From NCBI RefSeq assembly GCF_019038595.1, contig NZ_JAHOPF010000001.1, positions 372,001 to 436,000 of the forward strand: a stretch of 64,000 nucleotides of DNA. Reading direction: 5' to 3'. Both the position numbers and the translations under genes were made by a program. This document shows positions 52,999-61,892 of this stretch, piece by piece (the stretch's first letter is position 1; each line of letters begins with the position of its first letter). The stretch comes from Kaistella soli. Its GTDB lineage: Bacteria; Bacteroidota; Bacteroidia; Flavobacteriales; Weeksellaceae. The notes under the pieces were generated by a model. It made no database searches. It worked only from the letters and a program-made list of their open reading frames with translations, and had not been told where the DNA came from.

Positions 52999-53787
52999 GT
53001 GATTTCTGTAATTATTCCTGTTTTTAATGCTGAAAAAAGCATAGAAAAATCTTTGGATTCCATTAAGAACCAAACCTGGAAAGGGGATTTTGAAATCATC
53101 GCGGTGAATGACGGTTCTACAGACCGAAGCGGAGAAATCATAGAGAATTATAAGCAAAAAAATCCTGAAATGAATATCAGGATCATTCATCAGCAGAATG
53201 GCGGCGTTTCCAGAGCGAGAAATGCAGCGCTCAAACTGGCTCAAGGTGAATATATTGCGTTGTTGGATTCCGATGATGAGTGGCTGACGGAAAAGACGGA
53301 AAAACAAATGAAATATCTCACCGATCCTCAACTGAATATTGATTTTATCACTACACTTTGGAATGATGAAAAAGTATTGTTTCCTTACCGCGTAGATCCG
53401 AAACAGCTGGTGAAAATTACGCTGAAAAAACTTTTGATTAAAATTACCGGACAAACTTCAACGGCACTTTTTAAAAGGAAAATTTTAGAAAATACAGGCT
53501 ATTTTGATGAAAACCAGCGGTATTCGGAAGACGCTAACTACTGGATGAGAGTCTCTGCAAATAACCAAATGTATCTTTTACCGGAAAAACTGGTGATCGC
53601 TGGCGCAGGAAAAAGATCTTTCGGAGCATCAGGACTTTCTGCCAATTTAGCTGAAATGGAAAAAGGCATTCAGAAAAATATTAAAGAAATGCGTCAAACT
53701 AAAAGAATTAATATTGCAGAATATATTTTATATTTTGTATTTTCAAAGTTGAAATATATGATGAGACCTTTACGAGCAAAAATATGA
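52999..53787 (+). CDS. Family 2 glycosyltransferase
   Basis: A 262-aa GT-A enzyme starting at GTG 52999. It has VIIPVFNAEKSIEKSL, VNDGSTDRSGEII (UDP-sugar Asp), ARNAALKLAQGEYIALLDSDDEW (DxD) and a C-terminal part (SEDANYWMRV) that places the acceptor. It should add a sugar to a surface polysaccharide at the inner membrane. It opens a four-gene cassette in which neighbours overlap by a few bases. Confidence 0.92.
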   Translation: MISVIIPVFNAEKSIEKSLDSIKNQTWKGDFEIIAVNDGSTDRSGEIIENYKQKNPEMNIRIIHQQNGGVSRARNAALKLAQGEYIALLDSDDEWLTEKTEKQMKYLTDPQLNIDFITTLWNDEKVLFPYRVDPKQLVKITLKKLLIKITGQTSTALFKRKILENTGYFDENQRYSEDANYWMRVSANNQMYLLPEKLVIAGAGKRSFGASGLSANLAEMEKGIQKNIKEMRQTKRINIAEYILYFVFSKLKYMMRPLRAKI

Positions 53788-54338
53788 TGGATAAATTATT
53801 TTGGGGATTACGGGCGCTGTGTTATTCGCCGTTTTTTGGGAAATTTGGGTTGCCTTCCTATTTGGGCAAACCGGTATTCCTTAAAGGTATCCGCAACGTA
53901 TTTATCGGAAAAAAAGTAAGGATTTTCCCTCATCTGCGAATGGAAACTCACAATGGGGGAACAATACACATCCAAGATGATGTCGTGATTTCGCAAAATG
54001 TTCATATTACTTCGGCCGGAAACCTACAGATTGGTAAAAGTTCGCTTATTCTGGCGAATGTTTTTATCACTAATATTGATCACGATTATACAGCGATCGG
54101 CCAACATGTGGTGAAGCAGAAGATAGCGGTGAAAGAAACTCATATTGGCGAAAACTGCTTTATTGGAATGGGAGCAGCTATTATGGCGGGAACCGTCTTG
54201 GGAAAACAGTGTGTGGTAGGTGCAAATTCAGTAGTAAGAGGAACTTTTCCCGACTATTCTGTTATTGCAGGAGCACCGGCGAAAATTGTAAAAAAGTATA
54301 ATCAGGAAACCCAGATTTGGGAAAAAACAATTGGGTAA
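53784..54338 (+). CDS. Hexapeptide-repeat acyltransferase (WbbJ/WcaF type)
   Basis: A 184-aa left-handed beta-helix acetyltransferase. The hexapeptide turns run through IHIQDDVVISQNVHITSAGNL and ANVFITNIDHDYT, and the C-terminal turns are GMGAAIMAGTVLGKQCVVGANSVVRGTF and AGAPAKIVKKY. It probably O-acetylates a sugar of the same surface glycan. It overlaps the glycosyltransferase by 4 bp and the next gene by up to 8. Confidence 0.92.
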   Translation: MMDKLFWGLRALCYSPFFGKFGLPSYLGKPVFLKGIRNVFIGKKVRIFPHLRMETHNGGTIHIQDDVVISQNVHITSAGNLQIGKSSLILANVFITNIDHDYTAIGQHVVKQKIAVKETHIGENCFIGMGAAIMAGTVLGKQCVVGANSVVRGTFPDYSVIAGAPAKIVKKYNQETQIWEKTIG

Positions 54339-54339
54339 A

Positions 54340-55476
54340 TTGAAAAACATATTAATTACCGGAGGTGCCGGATTCATCGGAAGCAATCTGGCTTTAAAGC
54401 TGAAAAATCTTGGTTATTCGGTGACGGTTCTGGATAATCTGTCCAGTCAGATTCATGGGGAAAATCCTGAAAAGGATTCACCTTTGTTTCAAAGTATTTC
54501 GGGGAAAATTAATTTTATTAAAGGCGACATTACCAACAGGAAAGATGTTGAAAATGCCATTGAAAATCAGGATGCAATCATCCATTTGGCCGCGGAAACC
54601 GGAACCGGCCAGTCCATGTATCAGATCGATAAATACAGCCGCGTAAATGTTTTAGGAACTGCCTTGATCCTTGATGTCCTGGTCAATAACAGGAACTCAG
54701 TAAAAAAGTTTGTTCTCGCATCTTCCAGAGCGGTTTACGGAGAAGGAAAATACCGGAATTCAAAGTCGGAAAATGTTTATCCTGAGCATAGAAACACCGA
54801 TCTTATGCAATGTGGGATTTTTGAAATGACGGATGAAAACGGGGAAATTCTTCAGCCCCAGCCAACCGATGAAAACTCAAAACTTCACCCTAGCTCTTTT
54901 TACGGCATCACCAAACTTCAACAGGAACAGATGGTGGAAATGGTCTGTCGGTCTGTAGATATCGATTTTGTGATCCTGCGTTATCAAAATGTTTTTGGAG
55001 TGGGGCAGTCGCTGCTGAATCCTTACACGGGAATTTTATCAATCTTTTCCACACAGATTTTAAGCGGAAAAAGCATTAATGTTTTTGAAGACGGTTTGCC
55101 GACGCGGGATTTCATCAACATTGACGACACCGTAGAAGCAACCAGAAGAAGCCTGGAAATGGAAACTGCCAATAATCAAATCATCAATGTCGGAACCGGA
55201 ATTGCAACTCCCGTGCTTACTGTTGCGAAAATGTTGGTTGAAAAATATGGGAAGGAAACTGAGGTGAATATTTCGGGAGACTTCAGAATCGGAGATATCC
55301 GCCATAATTTTGCAGACTTTTCCAGGCTGAAGAGTCTCTTAAATTTTGAGCCAAAAGTTACTTTTGATCAGGGAATAAACGGTTTTGCTGATTGGGTTTT
55401 ACAGCAGCCTGTCCACGAAAATAATTTCAGCCGTTCCCTTGAAGAAATGAAGGAAAAAGGCTTCTTGAAATCATGA
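54340..55476 (+). CDS. NAD-dependent nucleotide-sugar epimerase/dehydratase
   Basis: A 378-aa extended SDR from TTG 54340; a TTG at 54331 is also possible, and no ATG is near the conserved N-terminus. It has the NAD motif ITGGAGFIGSN, HLAAETGTGQSMYQ, the YGITK catalytic Tyr/Lys pair, and a ~50-residue insert before it (RNTDLMQCGIFEMTDENGEI). The family includes UDP-glucose 4-epimerases and GDP-sugar 4,6-dehydratases. The exact sugar is unknown. The gene is part of the glycan cassette. Confidence 0.9.
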   Translation: MKNILITGGAGFIGSNLALKLKNLGYSVTVLDNLSSQIHGENPEKDSPLFQSISGKINFIKGDITNRKDVENAIENQDAIIHLAAETGTGQSMYQIDKYSRVNVLGTALILDVLVNNRNSVKKFVLASSRAVYGEGKYRNSKSENVYPEHRNTDLMQCGIFEMTDENGEILQPQPTDENSKLHPSSFYGITKLQQEQMVEMVCRSVDIDFVILRYQNVFGVGQSLLNPYTGILSIFSTQILSGKSINVFEDGLPTRDFINIDDTVEATRRSLEMETANNQIINVGTGIATPVLTVAKMLVEKYGKETEVNISGDFRIGDIRHNFADFSRLKSLLNFEPKVTFDQGINGFADWVLQQPVHENNFSRSLEEMKEKGFLKS

Positions 55477-56504
55477 ACCTCAAACAAAAGAAAATACTGT
55501 TCTTATCTGCCAGTTTTTTCGGCTACGAAAAAGCCATTATGAAAAGATTGCGCGAACTCGGCGCCGAAGTTGACTTCTTCAACGAGAGACCTTCAGATTC
55601 TCTTTTGTCAAAAGGTATTATCAGAGTGAAAAGCGCATTGTATCAAAAAAAGATTAACCGCTATTACCATAAAATTCTGAAACTTACGGAAGGTAAAAAT
55701 TACGATTATTTTCTTTTGATTAAAGGCGAAACCGTTCCATGCTTTTTTTTGGAAAAGTTTAAGGACAGAAATCCGTCAGCAATTAAGATTTTCTATTCTT
55801 ATGATGCTGCTACGGAATATCCAAAATTCTTAAAATTGTACCCGTATTTTGACAGGAATTTCACTTTTGAACCTGCGGATGCAAAAAAATATCAGCTGCA
55901 TTTCCGCCCGCTGTTTTTTTTGAATGAATATTTGGTTTCTGAAGGTAAGGACCAGCCAAAAAATGATATCGCTTTCATAGGAAGTGCCCATACCGACCGT
56001 TATCTGATAGGAGAAAAAGTTCGCGAATTCTGTGATAAACTGAATTTGAAACCGTTTTTTTACTATTATGCTCCGGGGAAAACTGCGTTTGTTCTCAAGA
56101 AAATTTTCGATAAGAATTTGAAGCAGTTTGATATGAAAAAACTGAGCTTTAAAAAGCTGAAACATTCAGAGATCGCTGAGATTTATAAAGATTCGTTTTC
56201 AGTTATGGATATTAATAAACCTTTCCAAAAGGGCTTAACGATGCGGACATTTGAAGCGTTAGCGTCGGGTAAGAAATTGTTGACGACCAATTCAGATATA
56301 AAGTATTATCCTTTTTACGAGCCTGAAAACATTCATATTCTTGACAGAAATCAGTTGAGTCTTGAAGCCGGTTTTTTCAATACTGAATTTAAAAGAATAG
56401 ATGCCGATGTGTTAGATAAAATGTCTCTCGACAGCTGGCTGCACTGTCTGTTTTTTGAAAGTCAGGATGAGTATTGGGGAATTAATAATCTAAAATTTAA
56501 TTAA
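55473..56504 (+). CDS. CgeB-like glycosyltransferase
   Basis: A 343-aa GT-B-like protein. The N-terminal domain (KKILFLSASFFGYEKAIMKRLRELG) and the C-terminal donor-binding domain with TMRTFEALASGKKLLTTN and the preceding SVMDINKPFQKG fit the CgeB/glycosyltransferase-1-like group. It is cytoplasmic or membrane-associated and is the last gene of the surface-glycan cassette. It overlaps the epimerase gene by 4 bp and ends at a terminator. Confidence 0.83.
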   Translation: MNLKQKKILFLSASFFGYEKAIMKRLRELGAEVDFFNERPSDSLLSKGIIRVKSALYQKKINRYYHKILKLTEGKNYDYFLLIKGETVPCFFLEKFKDRNPSAIKIFYSYDAATEYPKFLKLYPYFDRNFTFEPADAKKYQLHFRPLFFLNEYLVSEGKDQPKNDIAFIGSAHTDRYLIGEKVREFCDKLNLKPFFYYYAPGKTAFVLKKIFDKNLKQFDMKKLSFKKLKHSEIAEIYKDSFSVMDINKPFQKGLTMRTFEALASGKKLLTTNSDIKYYPFYEPENIHILDRNQLSLEAGFFNTEFKRIDADVLDKMSLDSWLHCLFFESQDEYWGINNLKFN

Positions 56505-56527
56505 TTTTTCTGAAAAATTTTTACATA

Positions 56528-56562
56528 CAAAAACGGCCTGGAAATTTTCCAGGCCGTTTTGT
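56528..56562. terminator. Bidirectional terminator between the glycan cassette and secG
   Basis: A 14-bp perfect stem AAAACGGCCTGGAA with a 3-nt loop lies between the convergent genes. Confidence 0.92.
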
Positions 56563-56580
56563 ATAATGTTTATTTGATTC

Positions 56581-56931
56581 TTAGTTTCCTGCCGGAGTCG
56601 GAGTTTGTACCGGTGCGGTAGTATTGTTTGTACCAGGAGCAGTTTGCGGCGCTGGAGCTTCTGTTCTCACAGGAGCCTGTTTCATTTGTGCGCTCGGTTT
56701 TCCTGTTAAAATAACACTCAATAAAATTAAGAACACAATTGCACCACCCAGCATCCATGTGGATTTCTCCATAAAATCATTGGTTCTCTGTACTCCGAAC
56801 TGAGCAGAAGACGTTCCGCCAAAAGTTCCGGATAAACCTCCGCCTTTTGGATTTTGTGCCATAATAATGATAATTAGTAAGATACTGCAAATCATGATCA
56901 GAATCATGAATAATGTAAATATTGTGCTCAT
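56581..56931 (-). CDS. secG: Preprotein translocase subunit SecG
   Basis: A 116-aa protein with two membrane helices (about 3-24 and 55-75) around the conserved cytoplasmic loop MAQNPKGGGLSGTFGG. The C-terminal tail (about 78-116) is a low-complexity Ala/Pro/Thr stretch, as often seen in Bacteroidota SecG. It is part of the SecYEG channel. Its -7 box TATATTTG is at 56956-56963. Confidence 0.92.
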   Translation of the reverse strand: MSTIFTLFMILIMICSILLIIIIMAQNPKGGGLSGTFGGTSSAQFGVQRTNDFMEKSTWMLGGAIVFLILLSVILTGKPSAQMKQAPVRTEAPAPQTAPGTNNTTAPVQTPTPAGN

Positions 56932-56955
56932 TCTATTTTAAATATTAAAGAAGTG

Positions 56956-56963
56956 CAAATATA
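56956..56963 (-). promoter_or_regulatory. secG promoter -7 box
   Basis: Minus-strand TATATTTG lies 24 bases before ATG 56931. Confidence 0.6.
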
Positions 56964-57126
56964 ATTATTATTTTCAAATATAAAAGATAATTTGTAGTCT
57001 TATATCAGTTTAATTTGGAACGGTTTTGGATATTCTGCACCGGGCAAATCAGCAGCAAAACTTTGGGAGGATTAATTAACTATTTACATCATACTAAGTT
57101 GCTTAACAGGTTCCGCATATTTTTTT

Positions 57127-57134
57127 TAAATTCG
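57127..57134 (+). promoter_or_regulatory. Promoter -7-like box of the histidine kinase gene, five bases from its ATG
   Basis: TAAATTCG departs from TAnnTTTG at one position and ends five bases before ATG 57140, so the mRNA is probably leaderless. Confidence 0.45.
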
Positions 57135-57139
57135 CACCA

Positions 57140-58984
57140 ATGAAAAATTTTCTCCTTAACAATGTGAGTTTAGACTCTTTAACTACTCTTTTCAGTCAAG
57201 CTCCGGTTGCTTTAGCCTTGTTAATGGGAGAGGCGCAGGTTGTAGAAATTGCCAACCAACAAATCCTCGACTTATGGGGTAAGGACGAAAAGGTGATCGG
57301 TTTGCCTCTGTTAGAGGCTTTGCCGGAAATAAAAGACCAGGAATTCCCGAATATTCTGAAGGGAGTTTATAATACCGGAATTACATATAAAGGAAACAGC
57401 GTGCGCGCGATGATCGAAAAGAGTGGTGTTCTGAGCGAATGCTATTTTGATTTTGTTTATGCGCCGATTTTCAATAACGGTATCATCACGGGAGTCAGCG
57501 TAGTGGCAACTGAGGTTACTGAAAAAGTACTTTCGGAACAGAAGCTGCGGGAAAGCGAAATCCGTTTCAAAGAACTGATGGAGATTTCCGATTATTCTAC
57601 AGGAATCTATACAGGTGAAGACCTTATTATCGATTTTGCGAATGATCAGATGATCAGGACCTGGGGAAAAGATAAGTCGGTAATCGGTAAAAAGCTGGAG
57701 GATGCTCTTCCAGAATTGCAGGGACAGCCGTTTATAAAAATCTTAAAGGACATTTTTAAAACAGGTATTCCCTATATCGCGAAGGAAGACAAGGTAGATC
57801 TTGTTGTTGATGGGATTTTGCAAAGCTACTATTACAATTTTTCTTACAAACCGCTTCACGATGATCAGGGTGCCGTTTACGCCATTATGAATGTCGCGAT
57901 GGATGTTACTGAATTGGTAAATGCCCGTAAAAAAGCACAGTCCAACGAATACGAATACCGAACATTGGCAGAAGCAATGCCTCAAATGGTTTGGACTGCC
58001 GACGCTTCCGGGAAAATCGATTTCTGCAATAAAAATATGATGGAACTTCTGGACTGTAAGGAGGACGAAATTAAAAATGTTGATTTCACCAGATTAATAC
58101 ATCCTGAAGATCTTATCAGTCTTAAAGCCACTTGGGAAATCGCAGCCAGCAATAAAAGCAATTTCGAACTGGAGTATCGCATGTTAGATATGCAAACGGG
58201 CGGATATATCTGGTTCTTAAGCCGCGCCACTCCGGTGGTAGAAAACGGCGAAATCGTAAAGTGGATCGGAACCAGCACGAATATCAATGAATTTAAAAAT
58301 TTAGTTACCCAAAAAGACACTTTTTTAGGAATTGCCAGTCATGAACTGAAAACACCTTTAACGTCGCTAAAACTTTATGCACAGGTTCTTGAAAGAATGC
58401 TAAGAAAGACGGGTGATGAAAAGAATGCTGAATTTGCCAAAAAGATGGATATGCAGGTGATAAAACTCACTTCTTTAATCGGTGATTTGCTGGATGTGAC
58501 CAAGATCAATTCGGGGAAAATACATCTTAATCAGAGCAATTTTGATTTTGAAAAACTCGTGAAAGAAACAGTGGAAGAGTTGCAGATGTCAACTTTGCAT
58601 AAAATTGAGCTCTCTACAGAGAATGTAGGTATGGTTTTTGCAGATCAAGAACGTATAAGTCAGGTTATCACCAACTTAATCTCCAATGCTATTAAATATT
58701 CTCCTGAGGCGGAGAAAGTGATGGTGGAGATCAAAAATGAAGGAAACTCAGTGAATTTTATGGTGAAGGATTTTGGAATCGGGATGCCTGAAGATAAAAA
58801 AGACAGAGTTTTCGAACAGTATTACCGCGTAAGTGGTGATGAACAAAGTACTTTTCCAGGGTTGGGTTTAGGTTTGTATATCGCATCTCAAATTGTTGAG
58901 CGATCAGAAGGGAAAATATGGGTTAACAGTATTTTAGGAAAAGGTTCCACATTCTGTTTCTCACTTCCAAAAGTACAAAGTTAA
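57140..58984 (+). CDS. Soluble three-PAS sensor histidine kinase
   Basis: A 614-aa kinase without membrane segments. Three PAS modules lie at about 10-130, 140-262 and 270-385, the first two paralogous in sequence (LLEALPEIKDQEFPNIL and LEDALPELQGQPFIKIL). HisKA follows with His401 in SHELKTPLT, then the ATPase with N box NLISNAIKY, DFGIGMP and GLGLGLY. It should sense an intracellular signal such as redox state, a small molecule or oxygen. The next gene is a receiver-only response regulator 12 bp away. Confidence 0.93.
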   Translation: MKNFLLNNVSLDSLTTLFSQAPVALALLMGEAQVVEIANQQILDLWGKDEKVIGLPLLEALPEIKDQEFPNILKGVYNTGITYKGNSVRAMIEKSGVLSECYFDFVYAPIFNNGIITGVSVVATEVTEKVLSEQKLRESEIRFKELMEISDYSTGIYTGEDLIIDFANDQMIRTWGKDKSVIGKKLEDALPELQGQPFIKILKDIFKTGIPYIAKEDKVDLVVDGILQSYYYNFSYKPLHDDQGAVYAIMNVAMDVTELVNARKKAQSNEYEYRTLAEAMPQMVWTADASGKIDFCNKNMMELLDCKEDEIKNVDFTRLIHPEDLISLKATWEIAASNKSNFELEYRMLDMQTGGYIWFLSRATPVVENGEIVKWIGTSTNINEFKNLVTQKDTFLGIASHELKTPLTSLKLYAQVLERMLRKTGDEKNAEFAKKMDMQVIKLTSLIGDLLDVTKINSGKIHLNQSNFDFEKLVKETVEELQMSTLHKIELSTENVGMVFADQERISQVITNLISNAIKYSPEAEKVMVEIKNEGNSVNFMVKDFGIGMPEDKKDRVFEQYYRVSGDEQSTFPGLGLGLYIASQIVERSEGKIWVNSILGKGSTFCFSLPKVQS

Positions 58985-58996
58985 AAAAGCAAAAAG

Positions 58997-59362
58997 ATGA
59001 ATTCAAAAAAAATAGTAATTGTTGACGATGATGTTTCGATTCTGGATTCGTTAGGTATCATGCTCGATTTCGAGGGCTTTGAAGTAAATGCTTTCGAACG
59101 CGGGTCAGAGATTTTCACCTACGTCGAATCCGTTTCAAAACCCGATATCATTCTTTTAGATATGTGGCTTTCCGGTGAAGACGGACGCGATATATGTAAA
59201 AGACTGAAGGAAAATGAAATCACCAAAAACATTCCGGTGGTGATGATGTCCGCAAGCCGTGGCTTGGAACATACGGCGATACAGTCGGGAGCCAATGCGT
59301 TTATTGCAAAACCTTTCGAAATTGATGAAGTGGTGGATAAGCTCAATCAGCTTACTGCTTAA
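58997..59362 (+). CDS. Receiver-only response regulator
   Basis: A 121-aa CheY-like protein with the acidic pocket Asp10-12, phospho-acceptor Asp55 (LLDMWLSG), a Ser in VMMSAS and the conserved Lys in FIAKPF. There is no output domain. It is probably phosphorylated by the adjacent kinase and acts by protein-protein contact, or passes phosphate on. It ends before a two-way terminator. Confidence 0.93.
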   Translation: MNSKKIVIVDDDVSILDSLGIMLDFEGFEVNAFERGSEIFTYVESVSKPDIILLDMWLSGEDGRDICKRLKENEITKNIPVVMMSASRGLEHTAIQSGANAFIAKPFEIDEVVDKLNQLTA

Positions 59363-59376
59363 TAATCATCCTAAAA

Positions 59377-59415
59377 GTAAAAGAAGACAAACCGAAAAGT
59401 TTGTCTTCTTCTTTT
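59377..59415. terminator. Bidirectional terminator after the response regulator
   Basis: A 12-bp perfect stem AAGAAGACAAAC with a 6-nt loop lies between the convergent genes. Confidence 0.88.
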
Positions 59416-59434
59416 ATATATGTTGGTTAAAAAT

Positions 59435-59689
59435 TTAAACCCGTACCACGTCAAAGCTGAAAGAACTTGAAAAATTCATCTGAAAGTTTGAATTAAGTCT
59501 GTATTTTAATTTCTTTGAAATCTCATTAAGAAGATTGAAATAATCAGTCTTATCAGAATCATCAGTCAATAAATTCTGGTTGTTGATTTTTATTCCGCTG
59601 TCATCAAAACGGATAAATTCCAATCCATAATGCGAATGAAGTTTTTCTAAAAATTTAAGGTCTTCTAAGGAAAGTATATTTTCTGACAT
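59435..59689 (-). CDS. Small hypothetical protein
   Basis: An 84-aa acidic protein with no motif that I recognise. It begins MSENILSLEDLKFLEKLHSH and ends in a Ser/Phe-rich stretch. No signal peptide or membrane helix is seen. It stands alone between the two-component pair and the M16 peptidases. The frame is intact and closely followed by a terminator, which supports a real gene. Confidence 0.6.
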   Translation of the reverse strand: MSENILSLEDLKFLEKLHSHYGLEFIRFDDSGIKINNQNLLTDDSDKTDYFNLLNEISKKLKYRLNSNFQMNFSSSFSFDVVRV

Positions 59690-59794
59690 GGCGTATGTTT
59701 TTCAATTATGTTAAAAGATTTGCAATAATTGTGCCCTTATAATTTCAAAAAATCACAATCTTCACTTTTTTTAACAAAATTTAATCTGTTCCAA

Positions 59795-59826
59795 ATAAAA
59801 ACGGCAGCGAAAGCTGCCGTTTTTAT
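59795..59826 (-). terminator. Terminator of the M16 peptidase operon
   Basis: A 14-bp perfect stem (core ACGGCAGC) closes on a GAAA loop, with an A run that is a T tract on the minus strand, 17 bp past the stop. Confidence 0.92.
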
Positions 59827-59842
59827 TTATTTAATCAATGGA

Positions 59843-61888
59843 TTATTTAAAATCTGAATCTTTCGCCTGATTAACCTGGTAAGATTTCACAGTGAAGTCA
59901 ACGGGCATACCGCCCATGTTCTGCGAAATTTTATAAGGAAGCTTCACTCCGGAAACGTCTTTATAATCACCAAAAGTGGTAGGTACAGCCATTTCTCCCT
60001 GAGGACCTTTCTGCATTTTGGTTTCACCAAGTTTCAAACCTGTCTTTACGCTGTAGTAATAAGTATTTTTACCACCTTTCACGACATAAGCATCTTCATT
60101 TCCGAATTTTTCAATTCCCGATAATTTGTGATCTGCTGATGTGGAGAAATTAAGTTCCGGGAAAAGTTCAGGAGAAGCAGTCAGTTCTTTTTTTGCATCT
60201 TCAGGAAGTGGATTTTTTTGTCCCTGAGCTTCCATAAAACCTTTCTTACCGTCGAAAACGATCTTCTGCAAAGTGTTGCCCATCATCTTCATTTCCATTT
60301 TCATTTTGCTTCCGCGGGCCTGCACCATATTCATGTCCAGATCCATACCCTGAACTTTTGCAGAAGCGTCTGTAGTAATGGTATTTACTTTCTGTACTGC
60401 AGGCAGACCTCCGATAGCAGTGATGTATTTATCAACAACCGAAGAAAGCGTTACATTAGCATCCATTTTCTGGCTGGAAGGTTTTGCAGCAGGATTTGCT
60501 TCCTTGTCATAATATGTTACTGGGTAACCAAGTTTTTCCAGACTGTCGGAAATATCAGAGCCTTTTCCTGCAACAAAAATACGGCTTTGGTTAGGCAGTA
60601 TCGTAGATTTTACTGCAGCGGAAACATCAGCTGAAGTTACTTTGTCAATAGATTTCAGATAATTTGCATAGAAATCTGCCGGTAAACTCTGTACTTTTTC
60701 ATTTAAAGCAAAGCGGGCAATTGTTTCAGGTCTTTCTAAAGAACGGATGAAATCTCCTTTGAGTTTCGCTTTTGCATTCGCAAGTTCTTCAGGTTTTACG
60801 GTAGAAATTCCTTTAAGCTCATTCATGAATTCAACGACAGCCTTATCCGTCACTTCGTTTCTTACGCTTGCATTTGCAGAAAAGCTGGGTGAATATTTAC
60901 TCGCAGTCATTGAAGAATAAGCTCCGTAAGTAAATCCGTTCTTTTCACGAAGGTTCATAAAAAGTCTCGCTTCACCGCCGCCGCCTAAAATGTAGTTGGC
61001 AATCATGGAAGGGAAATACTGAGGATCGTTCATCTTCAGATTGGTAATATTTCCTACAGAAACTACTGACTGTACTGCCGTAGGAACGTCTACTACATTG
61101 ATCTCGGTTTTTGCAAGATTTGATGCCGGTTCCAAAGGAGCGAATTTAGTATTGGATTTTTTCCAGCCGGAAAACGCTTTTTCGATCAGTTTTTTAGTTT
61201 CATTAAATTTTACATCTCCAACTACCACTAAATAAGCGTGATCCGGTGCGTAATATTTGTTGTAGATATTCTGAACATCAGCCAGCTGAATGCCAGCGAT
61301 AGTTGCTTCCGTTTCAAACTCACCTCTGGAGGTATTTTTTCCGTAGGTTAGCGCGCTGGAAACACGGTTTGCAATGGAGGTTGCATTTTTTTCGTCGGCT
61401 TTCAGGCCTTCAATCATTCTGTCTTTTGAATTCTGAACCTCGGTAGCTGAAAATTTAGGATTCACGATGGCATCAGCCATTAAACCCAAAACCTGAGGGA
61501 AATATTTGGACAGCGTGTTGGCATTTGCGCCGGATGAGGAAAAGTTCAGGTTTGCGCCCAGGAAATCAATTTTTTTGTTGAACTGTTCCTTGCTCAATGT
61601 AGTGGTTCCGTTCCCAAGCTGATCGGCCATAATCTCGCTCACTCCAACAATTTTTCCTTCGTAGTAAGGCGGTCTGTCCATGGAAAGGCTCATGTTGACT
61701 CTTGGCAGTTTGTTGTTTTCCACAACCATCACAGTAAGTCCGTTTTTCAGTGTGAAAGTTTTGGGTTTTGCAATGTTGATGGTAGGAGTAGGGCCGGGTT
61801 TCGGCATTTCGTCCTTATTTATCTGTTGTGCAGATAGCATTCCCGAAAGTAAAAATGCAGCCGCGATATATTTAAAGTTGTATTTCAT
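59843..61888 (-). CDS. M16-family peptidase-like subunit lacking the zinc motif, with C-terminal extension
   Basis: A 681-aa protein from ATG 61888 with signal peptide MKYNFKYIAAAFLLSGMLSAQ. Residues ~40-460 are M16 peptidase folds, but where HxxEH is expected it has SEIMADQLG (about 84-92), so it cannot bind zinc there. It keeps the glycine-rich LGGGGEARLFMNLREKNG loop of non-catalytic partners. Residues ~470-681 form an added domain (SVVDKYITAIGGLPAVQKV, GMPVDFTVKSYQVN) like lipoprotein-sorting carriers. It is probably the partner of the catalytic M16 subunit encoded just upstream and acts in the periplasm. Confidence 0.9.
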   Translation of the reverse strand: MKYNFKYIAAAFLLSGMLSAQQINKDEMPKPGPTPTINIAKPKTFTLKNGLTVMVVENNKLPRVNMSLSMDRPPYYEGKIVGVSEIMADQLGNGTTTLSKEQFNKKIDFLGANLNFSSSGANANTLSKYFPQVLGLMADAIVNPKFSATEVQNSKDRMIEGLKADEKNATSIANRVSSALTYGKNTSRGEFETEATIAGIQLADVQNIYNKYYAPDHAYLVVVGDVKFNETKKLIEKAFSGWKKSNTKFAPLEPASNLAKTEINVVDVPTAVQSVVSVGNITNLKMNDPQYFPSMIANYILGGGGEARLFMNLREKNGFTYGAYSSMTASKYSPSFSANASVRNEVTDKAVVEFMNELKGISTVKPEELANAKAKLKGDFIRSLERPETIARFALNEKVQSLPADFYANYLKSIDKVTSADVSAAVKSTILPNQSRIFVAGKGSDISDSLEKLGYPVTYYDKEANPAAKPSSQKMDANVTLSSVVDKYITAIGGLPAVQKVNTITTDASAKVQGMDLDMNMVQARGSKMKMEMKMMGNTLQKIVFDGKKGFMEAQGQKNPLPEDAKKELTASPELFPELNFSTSADHKLSGIEKFGNEDAYVVKGGKNTYYYSVKTGLKLGETKMQKGPQGEMAVPTTFGDYKDVSGVKLPYKISQNMGGMPVDFTVKSYQVNQAKDSDFK

Positions 61889-61892
61889 GGAT

